64,000 nucleotides of DNA from assembly GCF_000350225.1 (NCBI RefSeq), contig NW_005179056.1:62001-126000 (forward strand), written 5' to 3'. Below, piece by piece: positions 1 through 9,132 of the stretch. Position 1 is the stretch's first letter. Each line of letters opens with the position of its first letter. Source of the DNA: Chondrus crispus. Its lineage: Eukaryota; Rhodophyta; Florideophyceae; Gigartinales; Gigartinaceae. Under the pieces are notes generated by a model that was not told where the DNA came from, did no database searches, and worked only from the letters and a program-made list of their open reading frames with translations. The translations under genes were made by a program, and so were the position numbers.

Positions 1-2108
1 ACTGTTAAGACAAATGGCAGGCATTTTGTAGCACCATTGAGGATGCTTATGCTCTGAGCCATGAGTGATCCTCGATCTGCCGAAGATGCTGCAGCCAGGA
101 TCTCTGCGCCCATTGATGAAAACGCGACACGCTTTTGCTTGCAGCTGAGCCAGTCTAGAGTATGAAATACATTCGCACCCCCTGCGGGCAGGAAAATCCC
201 TGAGATGTATCCTGTCTGCCCATATGACGATGTCCCTTGACTGGCATCAGAGAAGGCCAAATAGCAAGGTTGTTCGAGAGATTTGGGGCTTTTGAAGGTC
301 AGAGTTGGCGCAAGTGTTTTCAGTTCGGAAAGTAGCTGGTTGGCGACGATCAGGTTGGAAACTTTGAGACGTCCGACGGCCTGTTGAAGATAGCTTGCTG
401 CGAAGGCAGCTTGGGGAAGGATTCCATGACCTAGGAAGTTTAAGCTACCAGCTAAACCTTGATAAGCGGTAAGCTCTTCGAGAGTGGCTCTGTGTGAGCT
501 CTGCCGCCTGCGTTCCCTTGTAAATGGCAGAGGATTGATACTGTCAACATATTCCTGCATGCCAAGGACGAGCGACCCATCTCCACATTTGTGAATGTGA
601 AGCCTGTTGAAGACCAAGTCTTTGTTCATCACGAAACTCCCGACGACAAATCGTTGAGAGATCGAGTCATGAAACTGCTGAATATGGCGTGCACAGCCGG
701 CGATAAGGAAGTCATCGACGACTTTGGCCACCAATACCTCGATAGTTCCTCTGTTGGAGTAACGGACAAATAGCTGCAGGAGACCAGGTATTGGGAGGAA
801 CCCATTACTGGAGAGCCAGTCCTCGGCAACTAGTTGCCATAATCGTCCAGACTCCACTATGCCGTAAGCGGGCTTGAGAAGTTTCCATAGCATTTGTGGA
901 GATGATGCCCAGCCTGAAGGTGGACGAACGTATATATCGCGAGGGAGATTTCCTGCCTGGAGGTAAGCACCCTTTATGTCGATGGAGGCGACCGATAGGG
1001 ACAGAATGGTTGCCAAGGAGAGAAGCAGGCGGATGATCGGAAATTGGGCTGTTGCGGAGTCTTTTCGCACAGAGTCTTTCTCTCTGTCCCGGTTTCCATG
1101 AGGAACCAAGCGGCATTTCAGACGGAGCCGTCCTTCCTCTGCATGGTTCTTGATCTGGAAGAAGTGATGCGAGGTGATCACGTTTGCACCTTTTGGAATT
1201 TCTCTAAAATGTAACTCCTTGTACGCTCCTGCGTCATGGTAGTTACTCTTTTCGTCAGCAATAGCTTTGTCTATGATCCACCGAGGCGCGAACTGGAGCT
1301 TGAACTCAGAGACTGGACCGTCTCCGATAACTCGCTTCATGTCATGGAGCACCACTTGCTCCGACGATTGCAAGGAATGAGGAAGTTGAGGTGGAGACAC
1401 TAGCGCAGTATCACCAATGTCTTTTTCCGGTTCTGGCGGTTCATGTGTGCGGGTAATGTTGACTTGAGAGTTTTCCTTGGATGTTAGATATTCTGTACCA
1501 AACAATGCATTGCAGCGCTCTACTGCGTACAGACTGACGTCCTGAAGCGGTTTGTTACTGCGATGGGGCTTTTTAACTGAAGACCCCGTGGCGGAAGGCG
1601 ACTGTGCGACCCAGTTAGACCATTCCTTGTCAATATCCAGATGGTCATTGCCTGCTCCTGGAGCGGGAATGTCCGGAAGCAACTGCGATTGGCAGGACTT
1701 CCGTGTTGTCAATGGAGGGGTGCTATTTGAGGCATTATTCGCAAGTTCTGGATATATTTCCGGTAGATCAGCAGTGATAGGTATTTCACTATCCTCATAA
1801 TCCTCGTCAACCACGGAATATGACCTGGGGAAGATGAAGTCAATGCGGTCGAGCTCTTGAAGAAGAGGGGAGCTCGGGGCCTTCCGTATATCTTCATAGG
1901 CGGCCCGGATGGGCTTTCCGGCATGATCTTGCTTTCTGGAAAGAACTGCGAAGTGAGGATGGCAGTCTCGAATGTACGCGCTTTCCCAGAGACCAAATTT
2001 CGCGCTGCGTTTGAAGAAATAGACTGCGTCATTCTTCGCCAGATCTTCAGCCGTTAGTGTAACAGGCACGCGTGACTTTTGGAACAGGCTGAGAGCTCTC
2101 CTGGCCAT
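1..2108 (-). CDS. pol: Pol part 2 of copia A: reverse transcriptase and RNase H (partial)
   Basis: In frame with the upstream integrase, separated only by the TAG at 2109-2111, and open to the window edge. A poorly conserved acidic, Pro/Ser-rich linker is followed by a copia-type RT (RVT_2 family): the FAPRWIIDKAI region, IDIKGAYLQAG, LLKPAYGIVESGRLW, and the catalytic VVDDFLIAG at about 695-721. RNase H starts with AFSDASQG (about 234-257) and continues past SSMGAEILAAASS. Catalytic aspartates are kept. The C-terminus and 3' LTR lie outside the window. Confidence 0.8.
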   Translation of the reverse strand, partial: MARRALSLFQKSRVPVTLTAEDLAKNDAVYFFKRSAKFGLWESAYIRDCHPHFAVLSRKQDHAGKPIRAAYEDIRKAPSSPLLQELDRIDFIFPRSYSVVDEDYEDSEIPITADLPEIYPELANNASNSTPPLTTRKSCQSQLLPDIPAPGAGNDHLDIDKEWSNWVAQSPSATGSSVKKPHRSNKPLQDVSLYAVERCNALFGTEYLTSKENSQVNITRTHEPPEPEKDIGDTALVSPPQLPHSLQSSEQVVLHDMKRVIGDGPVSEFKLQFAPRWIIDKAIADEKSNYHDAGAYKELHFREIPKGANVITSHHFFQIKNHAEEGRLRLKCRLVPHGNRDREKDSVRKDSATAQFPIIRLLLSLATILSLSVASIDIKGAYLQAGNLPRDIYVRPPSGWASSPQMLWKLLKPAYGIVESGRLWQLVAEDWLSSNGFLPIPGLLQLFVRYSNRGTIEVLVAKVVDDFLIAGCARHIQQFHDSISQRFVVGSFVMNKDLVFNRLHIHKCGDGSLVLGMQEYVDSINPLPFTRERRRQSSHRATLEELTAYQGLAGSLNFLGHGILPQAAFAASYLQQAVGRLKVSNLIVANQLLSELKTLAPTLTFKSPKSLEQPCYLAFSDASQGTSSYGQTGYISGIFLPAGGANVFHTLDWLSCKQKRVAFSSMGAEILAAASSADRGSLMAQSISILNGATKCLPFVLT

Positions 2109-3476
2109 CTACTCATTGTAGGCGAGAAGGAGTTTGGAAGGAACCTTGGCTTGAGGAAGACTAACAAGGGCGGGGGTGTAACCGCGGGCGAGCTCAAAGC
2201 TGCTCATCGACCGACTTCCGTACAGGATGTTGCTGAGATAAACAGCTCGTGAGAGTATATCCTCTTGCTCCGGCTTCCTATCTCGACTTGGATCGAAGTA
2301 GTCAGCGTCCTTGAGGAGCCGCTGGATAAGTGTGCGAACGACAGAGTTCTTGCGTTCAACGACCCCGAGCTTATTGTGACGGCGGGCCGGTCTTGGTTGG
2401 AATTGAATGTCGAAGTACCTTAAGGCTTCCGCGAACCTCGAGTTAAAGAACTCAGGGTCTGCCGACACGACCGCGGGGGAACCATGGAGATTGATCCAAT
2501 TAACTTCCAAAGCGCGTGCAGAAAGGGTCATTTCCCTGGACGGCATGAGGTGAGCGGCGGAGAGGCCAGTATGAACATCGACGATGTGAAGGATTGGGAT
2601 ATTGTCAAACTCTTTCGCGAAGAAGAAGTCGAGCTGGACGTGCTTGTTGAACGATCCCAATATCCTTGAAAATGATATTTTTCTGGAGTTTGCCGGTCTT
2701 CCAGTTTGCTTACAACTTGAACAGCGGCTAGCTGCTTTCCGAAGCGCTTGTTCAAGCACTGGCGTCAATACGTCACCACGCTGGCAAAGCGTCTTCATAT
2801 CTTCGAAAGATAAATGCGAGTACCCATGAAGCTTGGAGGCAAATCTGCCCGCGATTTTGCCATAGGTAAATCGTTTCTTCATGTGGTCTGTTCTGCTCTC
2901 AGTTGATGATGCGAAGGAAGACACAGACGTGAAGAAAGTTCGAAAGGATGAAGTTTTCGAAGGGACAACCAAGAGATACGTCCTGACAGCATCCCGATCG
3001 GACGAAGAAGTGGGCTCAATGTATGTTTGAAAGCACAGTTCCTTCGCTGACAGGCTTCGGACATTTGCGGGAATAACTAGGAGGTTCTTGGGTCCGAGTT
3101 GATATGACTGATGGAGGATTTCATTTCCTACGAGCAGCATTCCATTTCCTTTTGTCACATAGAATGGAACTCGGACATGGATGCCGGACAAATCGATGAG
3201 GGGTAGATCCCAGACTCCTATGGTGAGTTGAGCGTCGCTACAGTTCTCGCCGTAACCATGAGGAAAAGGCTCACAGTCTAGCGGTCGGAGATGCAATGGC
3301 ATATCCAGTGCCGTGCAGAGTGCTGCAACTGAAATGATGCCACCTACGCTTCGTGGACATCCCGGATCAATAATGGGATTAGGGTCCATGAAGGCAGGTT
3401 GTACATCTGAGGGGGCTCCGGGTTGCGAAATTAGGCTGATCTGCCTTGACCCATCCCGGAGCCTTTCCGAAAAAAA
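2109..3476 (-). CDS. pol: Pol part 1 of copia A: protease and integrase
   Basis: Read after the -1 slip at 3476-3470; the first ATG in this frame (3389) is probably not used as a start. The protease motif is IIDPGCPRSVGG: Pro replaces the Ser/Thr of the usual D-S/T-G. The integrase has a His/Cys region ending CSSC, then the core with Asp in LDFFFAKEF, Asp in VVSADPEFF and Glu in NKLGVVERKNS, so a D-D-E triad is present. The frame stops at a TAG (2109-2111), yet the same frame continues directly into RT, so this is either a single nonsense mutation or a readthrough site. Confidence 0.8.
   Translation of the reverse strand, partial: FFSERLRDGSRQISLISQPGAPSDVQPAFMDPNPIIDPGCPRSVGGIISVAALCTALDMPLHLRPLDCEPFPHGYGENCSDAQLTIGVWDLPLIDLSGIHVRVPFYVTKGNGMLLVGNEILHQSYQLGPKNLLVIPANVRSLSAKELCFQTYIEPTSSSDRDAVRTYLLVVPSKTSSFRTFFTSVSSFASSTESRTDHMKKRFTYGKIAGRFASKLHGYSHLSFEDMKTLCQRGDVLTPVLEQALRKAASRCSSCKQTGRPANSRKISFSRILGSFNKHVQLDFFFAKEFDNIPILHIVDVHTGLSAAHLMPSREMTLSARALEVNWINLHGSPAVVSADPEFFNSRFAEALRYFDIQFQPRPARRHNKLGVVERKNSVVRTLIQRLLKDADYFDPSRDRKPEQEDILSRAVYLSNILYGSRSMSSFELARGYTPALVSLPQAKVPSKLLLAYNE
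3382..3476 (-). promoter_or_regulatory. programmed -1 ribosomal frameshift signal (U7 heptamer plus predicted pseudoknot)
   Basis: On the minus strand the gag frame reads GGT TTT TTT CGG at 3478-3467, which contains an X-XXY-YYZ heptamer of seven U (3476-3470). Six nucleotides later a perfect 9-bp stem starts: GGCTCCGGG (3463-3455) pairs with CCCGGAGCC (3422-3414). The loop holds GGGTC and AAGGCAG (3452-3441), which pair with CTGCCTT (3397-3391) and GACCC (3386-3382), so an H-type pseudoknot can form. After a -1 slip the frame is open from the heptamer into the protease. Confidence 0.85.
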
Positions 3477-4774
3477 CCTGGTCCGTTTGATCCAGTAGGA
3501 GGGCGGTCGGCGGTATTCTCCGACTGGCGAAGCTTCTTTTTTCGAGTGAAAGCACTTGGCTCTCTACAAATATCGTCGCCACGATAGTGACCAGTCTCAC
3601 CGCAGTCGTAACAAGTAGCGCTGTTGCCTTGAGCTCCATTCCAAGACCGCTTCTGTCTGTTGTGAAGAGAGCTCCCGTTTCCTTTCTTGGATCTGCGTTG
3701 ATAGGGGGGGCCTCCTGATGTCCTTGACGGGTTGATGCCACCCAAACGAGACAACACTGGTGCCGTAGAGGTATTGGACTGCGAGGTAAGGAACGATCTG
3801 ACCTTTCTGTCAACCATGGCCTGAACATCCTTCATTGAAAACTGGGGGGAGTCCATAGTCGACGTTTGGGTCAAATTGCGGAGGACGATAACCGCATCGT
3901 CTAAATGTAGACGGCAAGACTTGTTCTGAGACAAGAAACGATCGGCAACATTTGTTCTGACCGAAGCGGCTTGGGTGTTGACCTTCATCTGCTTCACGAC
4001 CTTGTTCAGTTGGCGGCAAATCCTGACGTTCTTCGAGCGGTAGTCCATGAGTGCTTTCTTAAAGTCTGCAGACGACATGTCGGATTCACGAATTGGAGCA
4101 TCAAGACTATGAAGCTGTTCGTTCAGCTTTTGAAGTTCCAACAGACCTTCCTTAGGAACTGACTCGATAGAAGCAGCATCTTTTTTCTTCTCCTTGGAAC
4201 GTGCTTCGGCGTGCGAAATTAGCTGGAGCTTTGCGTTTGTCAGTGTTCCTTCCCCCAGATTGGCATTATTGAGCAAAGTTATGGCTAAAACTTCCCCTAT
4301 TTGGGACGAGGAGGATGCATTGGAGTGTAAAAGATGCTTCGCAGCGAGGCCTCGAAATCTTGATACGAAGGTAGAGAGCTTTTCACTTCGATCTCTCCTA
4401 CAGGAAGTCACCTTTTGGTATGAGGATATAAGGCGGGTGACCATTGAGATGGGAGGATCTACAGCCACAAGTTTGACAATTTGTAAAGCTGCTTCAACTG
4501 GATCTTCCATCTGCAAGTAGTCCACTTGCCCTTTCGATTGAGCTTCATCAACGATGGCTTTTTGCGCATCGGGAAGACCGCGATCGTAGAGTGTTCGCCC
4601 CAAGAGCTTGAAGATAGTTTGGAAGGTCCTATCAGTGCCTTCGTCATGCGCAACTTTGAGAGAGTCCGCCCATTGACCAACTCTCTTGCGCCATGACTCT
4701 AGGTCCCCATCCGGTGAGAAGACAGGTGGATCGAAGAAACCGGATAATTTTCCTGACTTTCCTCCTGGGCCCAT
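3431..4774 (-). CDS. gag: Gag of copia A
   Basis: A 447-residue capsid/nucleocapsid protein that would package element RNA in cytoplasmic particles. The start is an ATG 28 nt after the proposed LTR end. Residues 1-250 are helical and capsid-like, the middle is lysine-rich, and near residue 390 there is a zinc knuckle, CYDCGETGHYRGDDIC, with H-x6-C where H-x4-C is usual. The C-terminus is basic and Gly/Arg-rich. The reading frame is unbroken. It ends at a TAA (3431-3433) lying inside the predicted frameshift pseudoknot, so most ribosomes would terminate here and make Gag only. Confidence 0.85.
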   Translation of the reverse strand: MGPGGKSGKLSGFFDPPVFSPDGDLESWRKRVGQWADSLKVAHDEGTDRTFQTIFKLLGRTLYDRGLPDAQKAIVDEAQSKGQVDYLQMEDPVEAALQIVKLVAVDPPISMVTRLISSYQKVTSCRRDRSEKLSTFVSRFRGLAAKHLLHSNASSSSQIGEVLAITLLNNANLGEGTLTNAKLQLISHAEARSKEKKKDAASIESVPKEGLLELQKLNEQLHSLDAPIRESDMSSADFKKALMDYRSKNVRICRQLNKVVKQMKVNTQAASVRTNVADRFLSQNKSCRLHLDDAVIVLRNLTQTSTMDSPQFSMKDVQAMVDRKVRSFLTSQSNTSTAPVLSRLGGINPSRTSGGPPYQRRSKKGNGSSLHNRQKRSWNGAQGNSATCYDCGETGHYRGDDICREPSAFTRKKKLRQSENTADRPPTGSNGPGFFRKGSGMGQGRSA

Positions 4775-4801
4775 AACTATGGTAGGCGGGAGTGCACAAG
4801 G

Positions 4802-5330
4802 ATGTTAGTAGCACTGCTGGAATGCGGTCGCGCGTAGCGGCGGAGGATAACAGGGGAAGAGGAAGGCGAACGTTGGGGATTTCGCCGACGGGGAAAGATC
4901 GTCACGAGATGGTCCTCGAGAGGATTGGCCGGCGAGAGGAGAATGGGTAGCGGATACCCCCGGGGAATCAGATGGACCCCGGACTTGAGCCCTCTATTTA
5001 TTCGCCGCCGCACCAGCGGCGACCACAGTACAGCCACATTAAATTTAGATGTTTTTCGGGGCTACCCGCCGTCGGCAGACTGTCCCCTCCAACACACCCC
5101 CTGTTGGCCCGAGAAACAACTGTGATTTTTGCTGCCGCCACGCTGACTTCCGCCGCGCCGACGGCGGCTTTTGCCGAAATATGGGCCAATCTATTTTCCC
5201 CTGACTGTATATAGTGGTGTACCCAAATTAGAGTAGGACACGCTAATTTATGTTCGAAGGTGCCGAAATAGGCCTGTAAATTAGTCCAGACCATACTAAA
5301 TCCTGTTATCGGTGTACCGTATAGAGTTTA
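4802..5330 (-). repeat. probable 5' LTR and leader of copia A (limits uncertain)
   Basis: The region just upstream of gag should hold the 5' LTR, but its partner is outside the window, so the limits cannot be set by comparison. A plausible LTR end is the minus-strand CTAACA ending at 4802, 28 nt before the gag ATG. A TATA-like AATAAATAGAGG lies on the minus strand at 4991-5002, giving about 200 nt of transcribed leader. No classical TGG-type primer binding site follows the proposed end; copia B shows the same very short LTR-to-gag distance. Confidence 0.35.
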
Positions 5331-5875
5331 CGATACCCTTCTCATTCAGTGATCATTGTTGTGCCAAGATCAGACGGATGCTTCCGATCCCGGAAGGTAT
5401 GTCGGAGCGACGGCGGTTTAATTTGCGTAGGAAATAGAGGCGCCTTGTTAGTTATGCCCTATCTACGGTTGCTGCCTTGTCTGGGTGTAATCACCTTCTG
5501 TTCAGGATTCCGGGCAGGTCGCGCGTCGTGATGTTTTCGTGGTGTAACGACACTCCCCCAGACGCGCGTGCTGTCTGTGCAGGTTGTTAGTAGGGGTGGG
5601 GGTTGGTGGTGCTTGGAATCGTTTGTTGGTATTGCGTTTGGCGTACAGTACGTTCTTAAGTGGTTTTATAAATATTTCTGCTTTCATTTCTGTCGCTTGT
5701 ATACCGAGTACCTTGATTTTTCCAGTTCGGACGGTTCTGTGTAGGAAGTGGTATGTGGTGTCGACACATTTTCGTCTTCGTGTAGCGCCTTTGGTTTGCG
5801 ACGTTCTCGCTGCAGCATTGTTGTCTATGTGCAATTTGGGTTGGTGTGTTAGAATGGTGATTTCTCGCATCATTA
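5331..5875. other. no recognisable gene
   Basis: About 545 bases between copia A and the foldback repeat. Short ORFs exist on both strands but show no family motif or plausible composition. I see no tandem repeat of note. Confidence 0.5.
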
Positions 5876-6427
5876 TGTTCGGAGTCTAAACGCGTTTGCT
5901 GAACTGTTAAGGGACAGAAGGTGGCAAAATCAGAACGGGACCAAGGTGGTCCACCCATCTCACAGCCATGAGAGTTGTAAGTTTTTTATATAGAGGAATA
6001 GAACCTGCCTCTCCTGATAATTGTAGTTGCAGCGCCTCATCAGAAGAGCGTATTCGAAACTTGACTCTGGACAACGCCATATTCTGCTGAAATTTAATCC
6101 TTGACAACACCGCAGTTTTCTCTGCGTGGAGAGCAATGTGAGTGCCACGCAATTCTGTGAGTGAAAGTTGCAGGCGGGCGGAAAAGCGTGCGCCCTGCAG
6201 GATGCATGCATCCTCGAGCATCGTATGCTGAAACTCTTCGATATCAAACCACGAAACAGGGTGGAGATCTAATATCCGTGAACACCTCCCTATTCCGAAA
6301 TACACAGCCTTGTTAAAACCCTACAACTCTCATCGCAGTGAAAGGGGTGCACCATCTTGGTCCCCGTTCTGTGTTTTTGCCGCCTTCTTCTCTTACCAGT
6401 TCAGCAAACGCGTGTAGACTCCGAACA
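5876..6427. repeat. foldback-like element with inverted repeats of about 110 bp
   Basis: The left arm (5876 to about 5990) begins TGTTCGGAGTCTA and its reverse complement ends the right arm (about 6313-6427). Both arms share TTTGCTGAACTG, a CAGAACGGG block and a ATGAGAGTTGTA block, at roughly 80 percent identity by eye. The inner 320 bp shows no coding potential. No convincing target duplication flanks the ends. This could be a MULE-like MITE, a foldback element or two inverted LTR scraps. Confidence 0.55.
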
Positions 6428-6475
6428 AGCGCTTTTACGTAAGAAGAGCATTCTTCCGCGTTTATTGTACGGAAG

Positions 6476-7358
6476 TTGGAAGAGATGCCGGGTACAGTGG
6501 GAGTTTCTACCGACACACCGCCCGAACTCAATTCTGCTTGTGGTGAGAAGATTATTAGGTTCGATCTAACCTATCAACGCTATCTACAGCAGCTCCGCAC
6601 AATCAATCTCAACCGAACGGCCTCGCGGAAGATCAAGCCTTGTGGAATCAATTCATGCGTATCTGCTGAGCTCTTGCTGTCGTTGACAATTCCAAAGACT
6701 TTTCCAGGTTTCTCTACCGTCCCGGAAGTAACCGACAAGCAAGTTCAAGAATGGATTGAATCTCGCACAAGATGTTCCGCTCAATATATGGCCACGCACG
6801 TGTCAAACGCCATTAGACGTATCAGAATCAGGCCAGATCGACTTGATCCGCATGGAGCAGCATGCCAAGTTTTCACAGACGTGATCACCACTCTCCGTTT
6901 AAAGCGAGTGGAGCACGCAATCACGGAGGCATCTAAGGCAGTAATGTCGCAGTTAAATCCGAAGTTCGAATCAAAATTTGTACGTGAGACTATATGAAAC
7001 TCTATGGGTTTCTTGTCGAAGGAGAAAATATGACTTCCACCACTTCATGTCCAAAGTGATGGAAACCTCGATCGAGTCTGCCAAGTATATCATGAAGCGC
7101 GAACGTGACCACCCATCTGGAACTTCAGGCCCAGCTGAGCGACCTACCAAAAAGTTCAAACCCGACCAGGCACTTTCTGCTCCCGCAAACAAACCCAACG
7201 TGTATCAACCCAAATCGCGAAAGGGGAAGGGAAAGGACAGAAAGGGCGAGCCATGGGCAGATCCATTCCTCAATCCTAAATGCAATAGAATTCATCCTGT
7301 AAAGGACTGTCAAAATACTACAGCAGATGAAAGGAAGGCATTGTTAAAGAAATACTAG
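6476..7358 (+). pseudogene. decayed retrotransposon Gag fragment
   Basis: Two overlapping frames (6476-6997 and 6978-7358) together look like one Gag broken by a frameshift near 6975. The first is a helical capsid-like stretch. The second ends with a basic KSRKGKGKDRKG tract and a Cys/His module, NPKCNRIHPVKDCQN, followed by a charged helix, a pattern seen in nucleocapsid tails of gypsy-like elements. It lies 5' of, and on the same strand as, the protease-like fragment at 7427. The family is uncertain and no LTR was identified. Confidence 0.5.
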
Positions 7359-7426
7359 AATGACAAGAACGTGAAAAGGTATATACCTTTCACGAGAATA
7401 TTCTCGGGTTTTCGGCCCACTGTCAC

Positions 7427-7795
7427 GTGATGGCCGATGGTCTAGTCGGGTTGAAAACAAGCTCGACACCGTCGCGATCGGAGATATTGGTGCAGACCAA
7501 AGTGCAATCTCGCGTACGATCATTAGCTACCAATTTGCAAACCGCCGGTATCAAAGTTGCTGTGATCAAACAGTTTGAAGAACCCCTCCAACTCGATGCA
7601 GCTATCCAGCTACCCGGAGATGTTCGTTTTACTGCATCCTCTGTCGTCAACTTATGCATTACAATTTCTCTCTCTTGTGAACCCCTTCGCTTACGCGATG
7701 CCGAGTTCCTCGTTTTCGATCAACAAATGGAGGAAATTCCTTTAGGCCGACCGCTACTCAAATGTCTATGCTTCAATCTAGATTGGCACAAGCAG
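7427..7795 (+). pseudogene. retroviral-type aspartyl protease fragment
   Basis: The frame encodes a protein with the late-protease signature EEIPLGRPLLKCLCFNLDWH near its end. This Leu-Gly-Arg-Pro-Leu-Leu block is typical of the flap-to-C-terminus part of LTR-element proteases. The N-terminal active-site D-S/T-G is not recognisable. It follows the Gag-like fragment with about 70 nt between. Coding similarity stops exactly where the palindromes at 7796 begin, so the piece was truncated there. Confidence 0.45.
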
Positions 7796-7903
7796 AAGAC
7801 TCAACCCAGAATGGATAAGGCAGATAATATCTGCGTTATCCATTCTGGTTTGAGTCTTGTCAGACATGAGGCTGGATATATTATATTCAGCCTCATGTCT
7901 GAC
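7796..7903. repeat. two abutting near-perfect palindromes (63 bp and 45 bp)
   Basis: 7796-7858 is a palindrome with 31-base arms, 29 of 31 positions paired and one unpaired centre base. 7859-7903 is a second one with 22-base arms, 21 of 22 paired and one centre base. They touch without a spacer. They sit at the boundary between the protease fragment and the truncated accessory ORF of gypsy 1. With single-base loops they would form cruciforms or very tight RNA hairpins. Confidence 0.9.
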
Positions 7904-7950
7904 TCCATGAACACCGACAATGCAGGCAATGCACTTAACGCTGCTAATAG

Positions 7951-9132
7951 GACTTCGACACATGGGCGTTTCGTACGGAAGGAGACCGTGGATATGTCGC
8001 CAATCTGCGGCGTATCTTGGACACCTTGCCGGAACGCGTCGAGGAGCCGGCGGTGGGGTATCTGGCTTGGGACAAGCCTATTCTTCCTCTCCATTTTGAG
8101 GAGTATGTCGAACGGGAAAGTAACCCGGGTTATTACGACAAGCTCAAGTTTGAGCGTCGGATGCGGAACGCTCTCGGGATCTTTGTAGCCTATGAATGGA
8201 TCGAGGCTACGACCTTTAAGCCACACTCTCAGTATGAGCGATACCCACAAATCCAGCACTGGTTCTCCCAGTACGAGGTTCCTGCGGACTTCCTCGCCGA
8301 GATTCCACCTTGTTTGGTGTATTTCGGCTTGAGCCTCAACGACTCGTCGCGGTCGCCTCGCTGGATGATTTTCCTTAGCGAGTGGATCGCAATAGTTGCG
8401 AAACGGTTCATATGGTCGTCCTTGGACGGGCGACTATATGTGTTACCGACCATGATAATCAAATGGCTACACAAGTTAAACTTGGATGAGGTTTTAGGCG
8501 GACCTTGGGTGTCCTCTCCGCTGACGACGCTGTTGGGGGTCCACGACTTGGTGGATTGGCCGCGCGTGCCGTACGGTCAGGGGCATCACTATGACCGTAC
8601 GGATCGGGCAAATGTTTCGCCAGAGAGGCGTGAGGATGCGGGAGGGCCGGGATCCGGCAATTGGATTAGATTTGACCCAACCACGTTTACCAGTCTGCAA
8701 CCAGAGCTCACGAAAGAGCGTACAGAACCCGTGGTGTTGGCGACAGGGGCGTTGCCTGTGAGTGACGCTGGTGGTGACCCTGCAGAGGGCCGGGGGGCGA
8801 CGGAACTGGCAGGATTTACTCACCCCGAGTCCGCGACACCGGGAGGTGTGGTGTCGGCACGGCGGAGGTTATTTGCCGATTTGGGCGTCTCAGAGGACGA
8901 ATTACTACAGCTAGTAGACAACGCCGACTTTGTGGCGGGGTTGAAACGCTTGAGGACAGCGGCGTGGCCGGCTACGTCTGAGCCGTTGACGAATACCCCT
9001 ATGGTGTTGGGGGACTCGGCGGCGGTCGCGGCAGAGGGGGACTCCGATGTGGACTCTGTTCCCTCTGACGCTCCGGTCGCGCCGGTAGCTGGGGTGGAAA
9101 ATGACCGTGCCGATTATGAGGAATCGAATTAA
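7951..9132 (+). CDS. antisense accessory protein of gypsy 1 (N-terminally truncated)
   Basis: The frame is open from 7951 (after a TAG) to 9132 and runs opposite to gag-pol. It begins at a DTWAF motif matching DSWYS in the gypsy 2 protein. Its middle contains FLSEWIAIVAKRF and a helix followed by LDEVLGGPWVSSPLTTLL and DW..VP, matching the LSEWA, EILEGTAFD and DWSGRP blocks of the gypsy 2 and gypsy 3 copies. The C-terminal 150 residues are acidic and Ala/Pro-rich and look disordered. I know no family for it. There is no clear ATG near the start because the N-terminal part is missing; function unknown. Confidence 0.6.
   Translation, partial: DFDTWAFRTEGDRGYVANLRRILDTLPERVEEPAVGYLAWDKPILPLHFEEYVERESNPGYYDKLKFERRMRNALGIFVAYEWIEATTFKPHSQYERYPQIQHWFSQYEVPADFLAEIPPCLVYFGLSLNDSSRSPRWMIFLSEWIAIVAKRFIWSSLDGRLYVLPTMIIKWLHKLNLDEVLGGPWVSSPLTTLLGVHDLVDWPRVPYGQGHHYDRTDRANVSPERREDAGGPGSGNWIRFDPTTFTSLQPELTKERTEPVVLATGALPVSDAGGDPAEGRGATELAGFTHPESATPGGVVSARRRLFADLGVSEDELLQLVDNADFVAGLKRLRTAAWPATSEPLTNTPMVLGDSAAVAAEGDSDVDSVPSDAPVAPVAGVENDRADYEESN

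Larger units (their letters stand above)
1..5330 (-). mobile_element. Ty1/copia-type LTR retrotransposon A (3' end outside window)
   Basis: Minus-strand element in the order probable 5' LTR, gag, protease-integrase, reverse transcriptase-RNase H. Integrase before RT is the Ty1/copia order. Gag and pol are in different frames and joined by a -1 frameshift signal, which is unusual for copia elements, where a single ORF is common. One in-frame TAG lies between integrase and RT. RNase H and the 3' LTR run off position 1. Apart from that stop the reading frames are long and open, so the copy is not old. Confidence 0.85.

Noticed and set aside
6476..7358. Host gene interpretation of the 6.5-7.4 kb ORFs
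   Set aside because: The basic tract, Cys/His module and following protease-like block in order fit a decayed gag-pro better.
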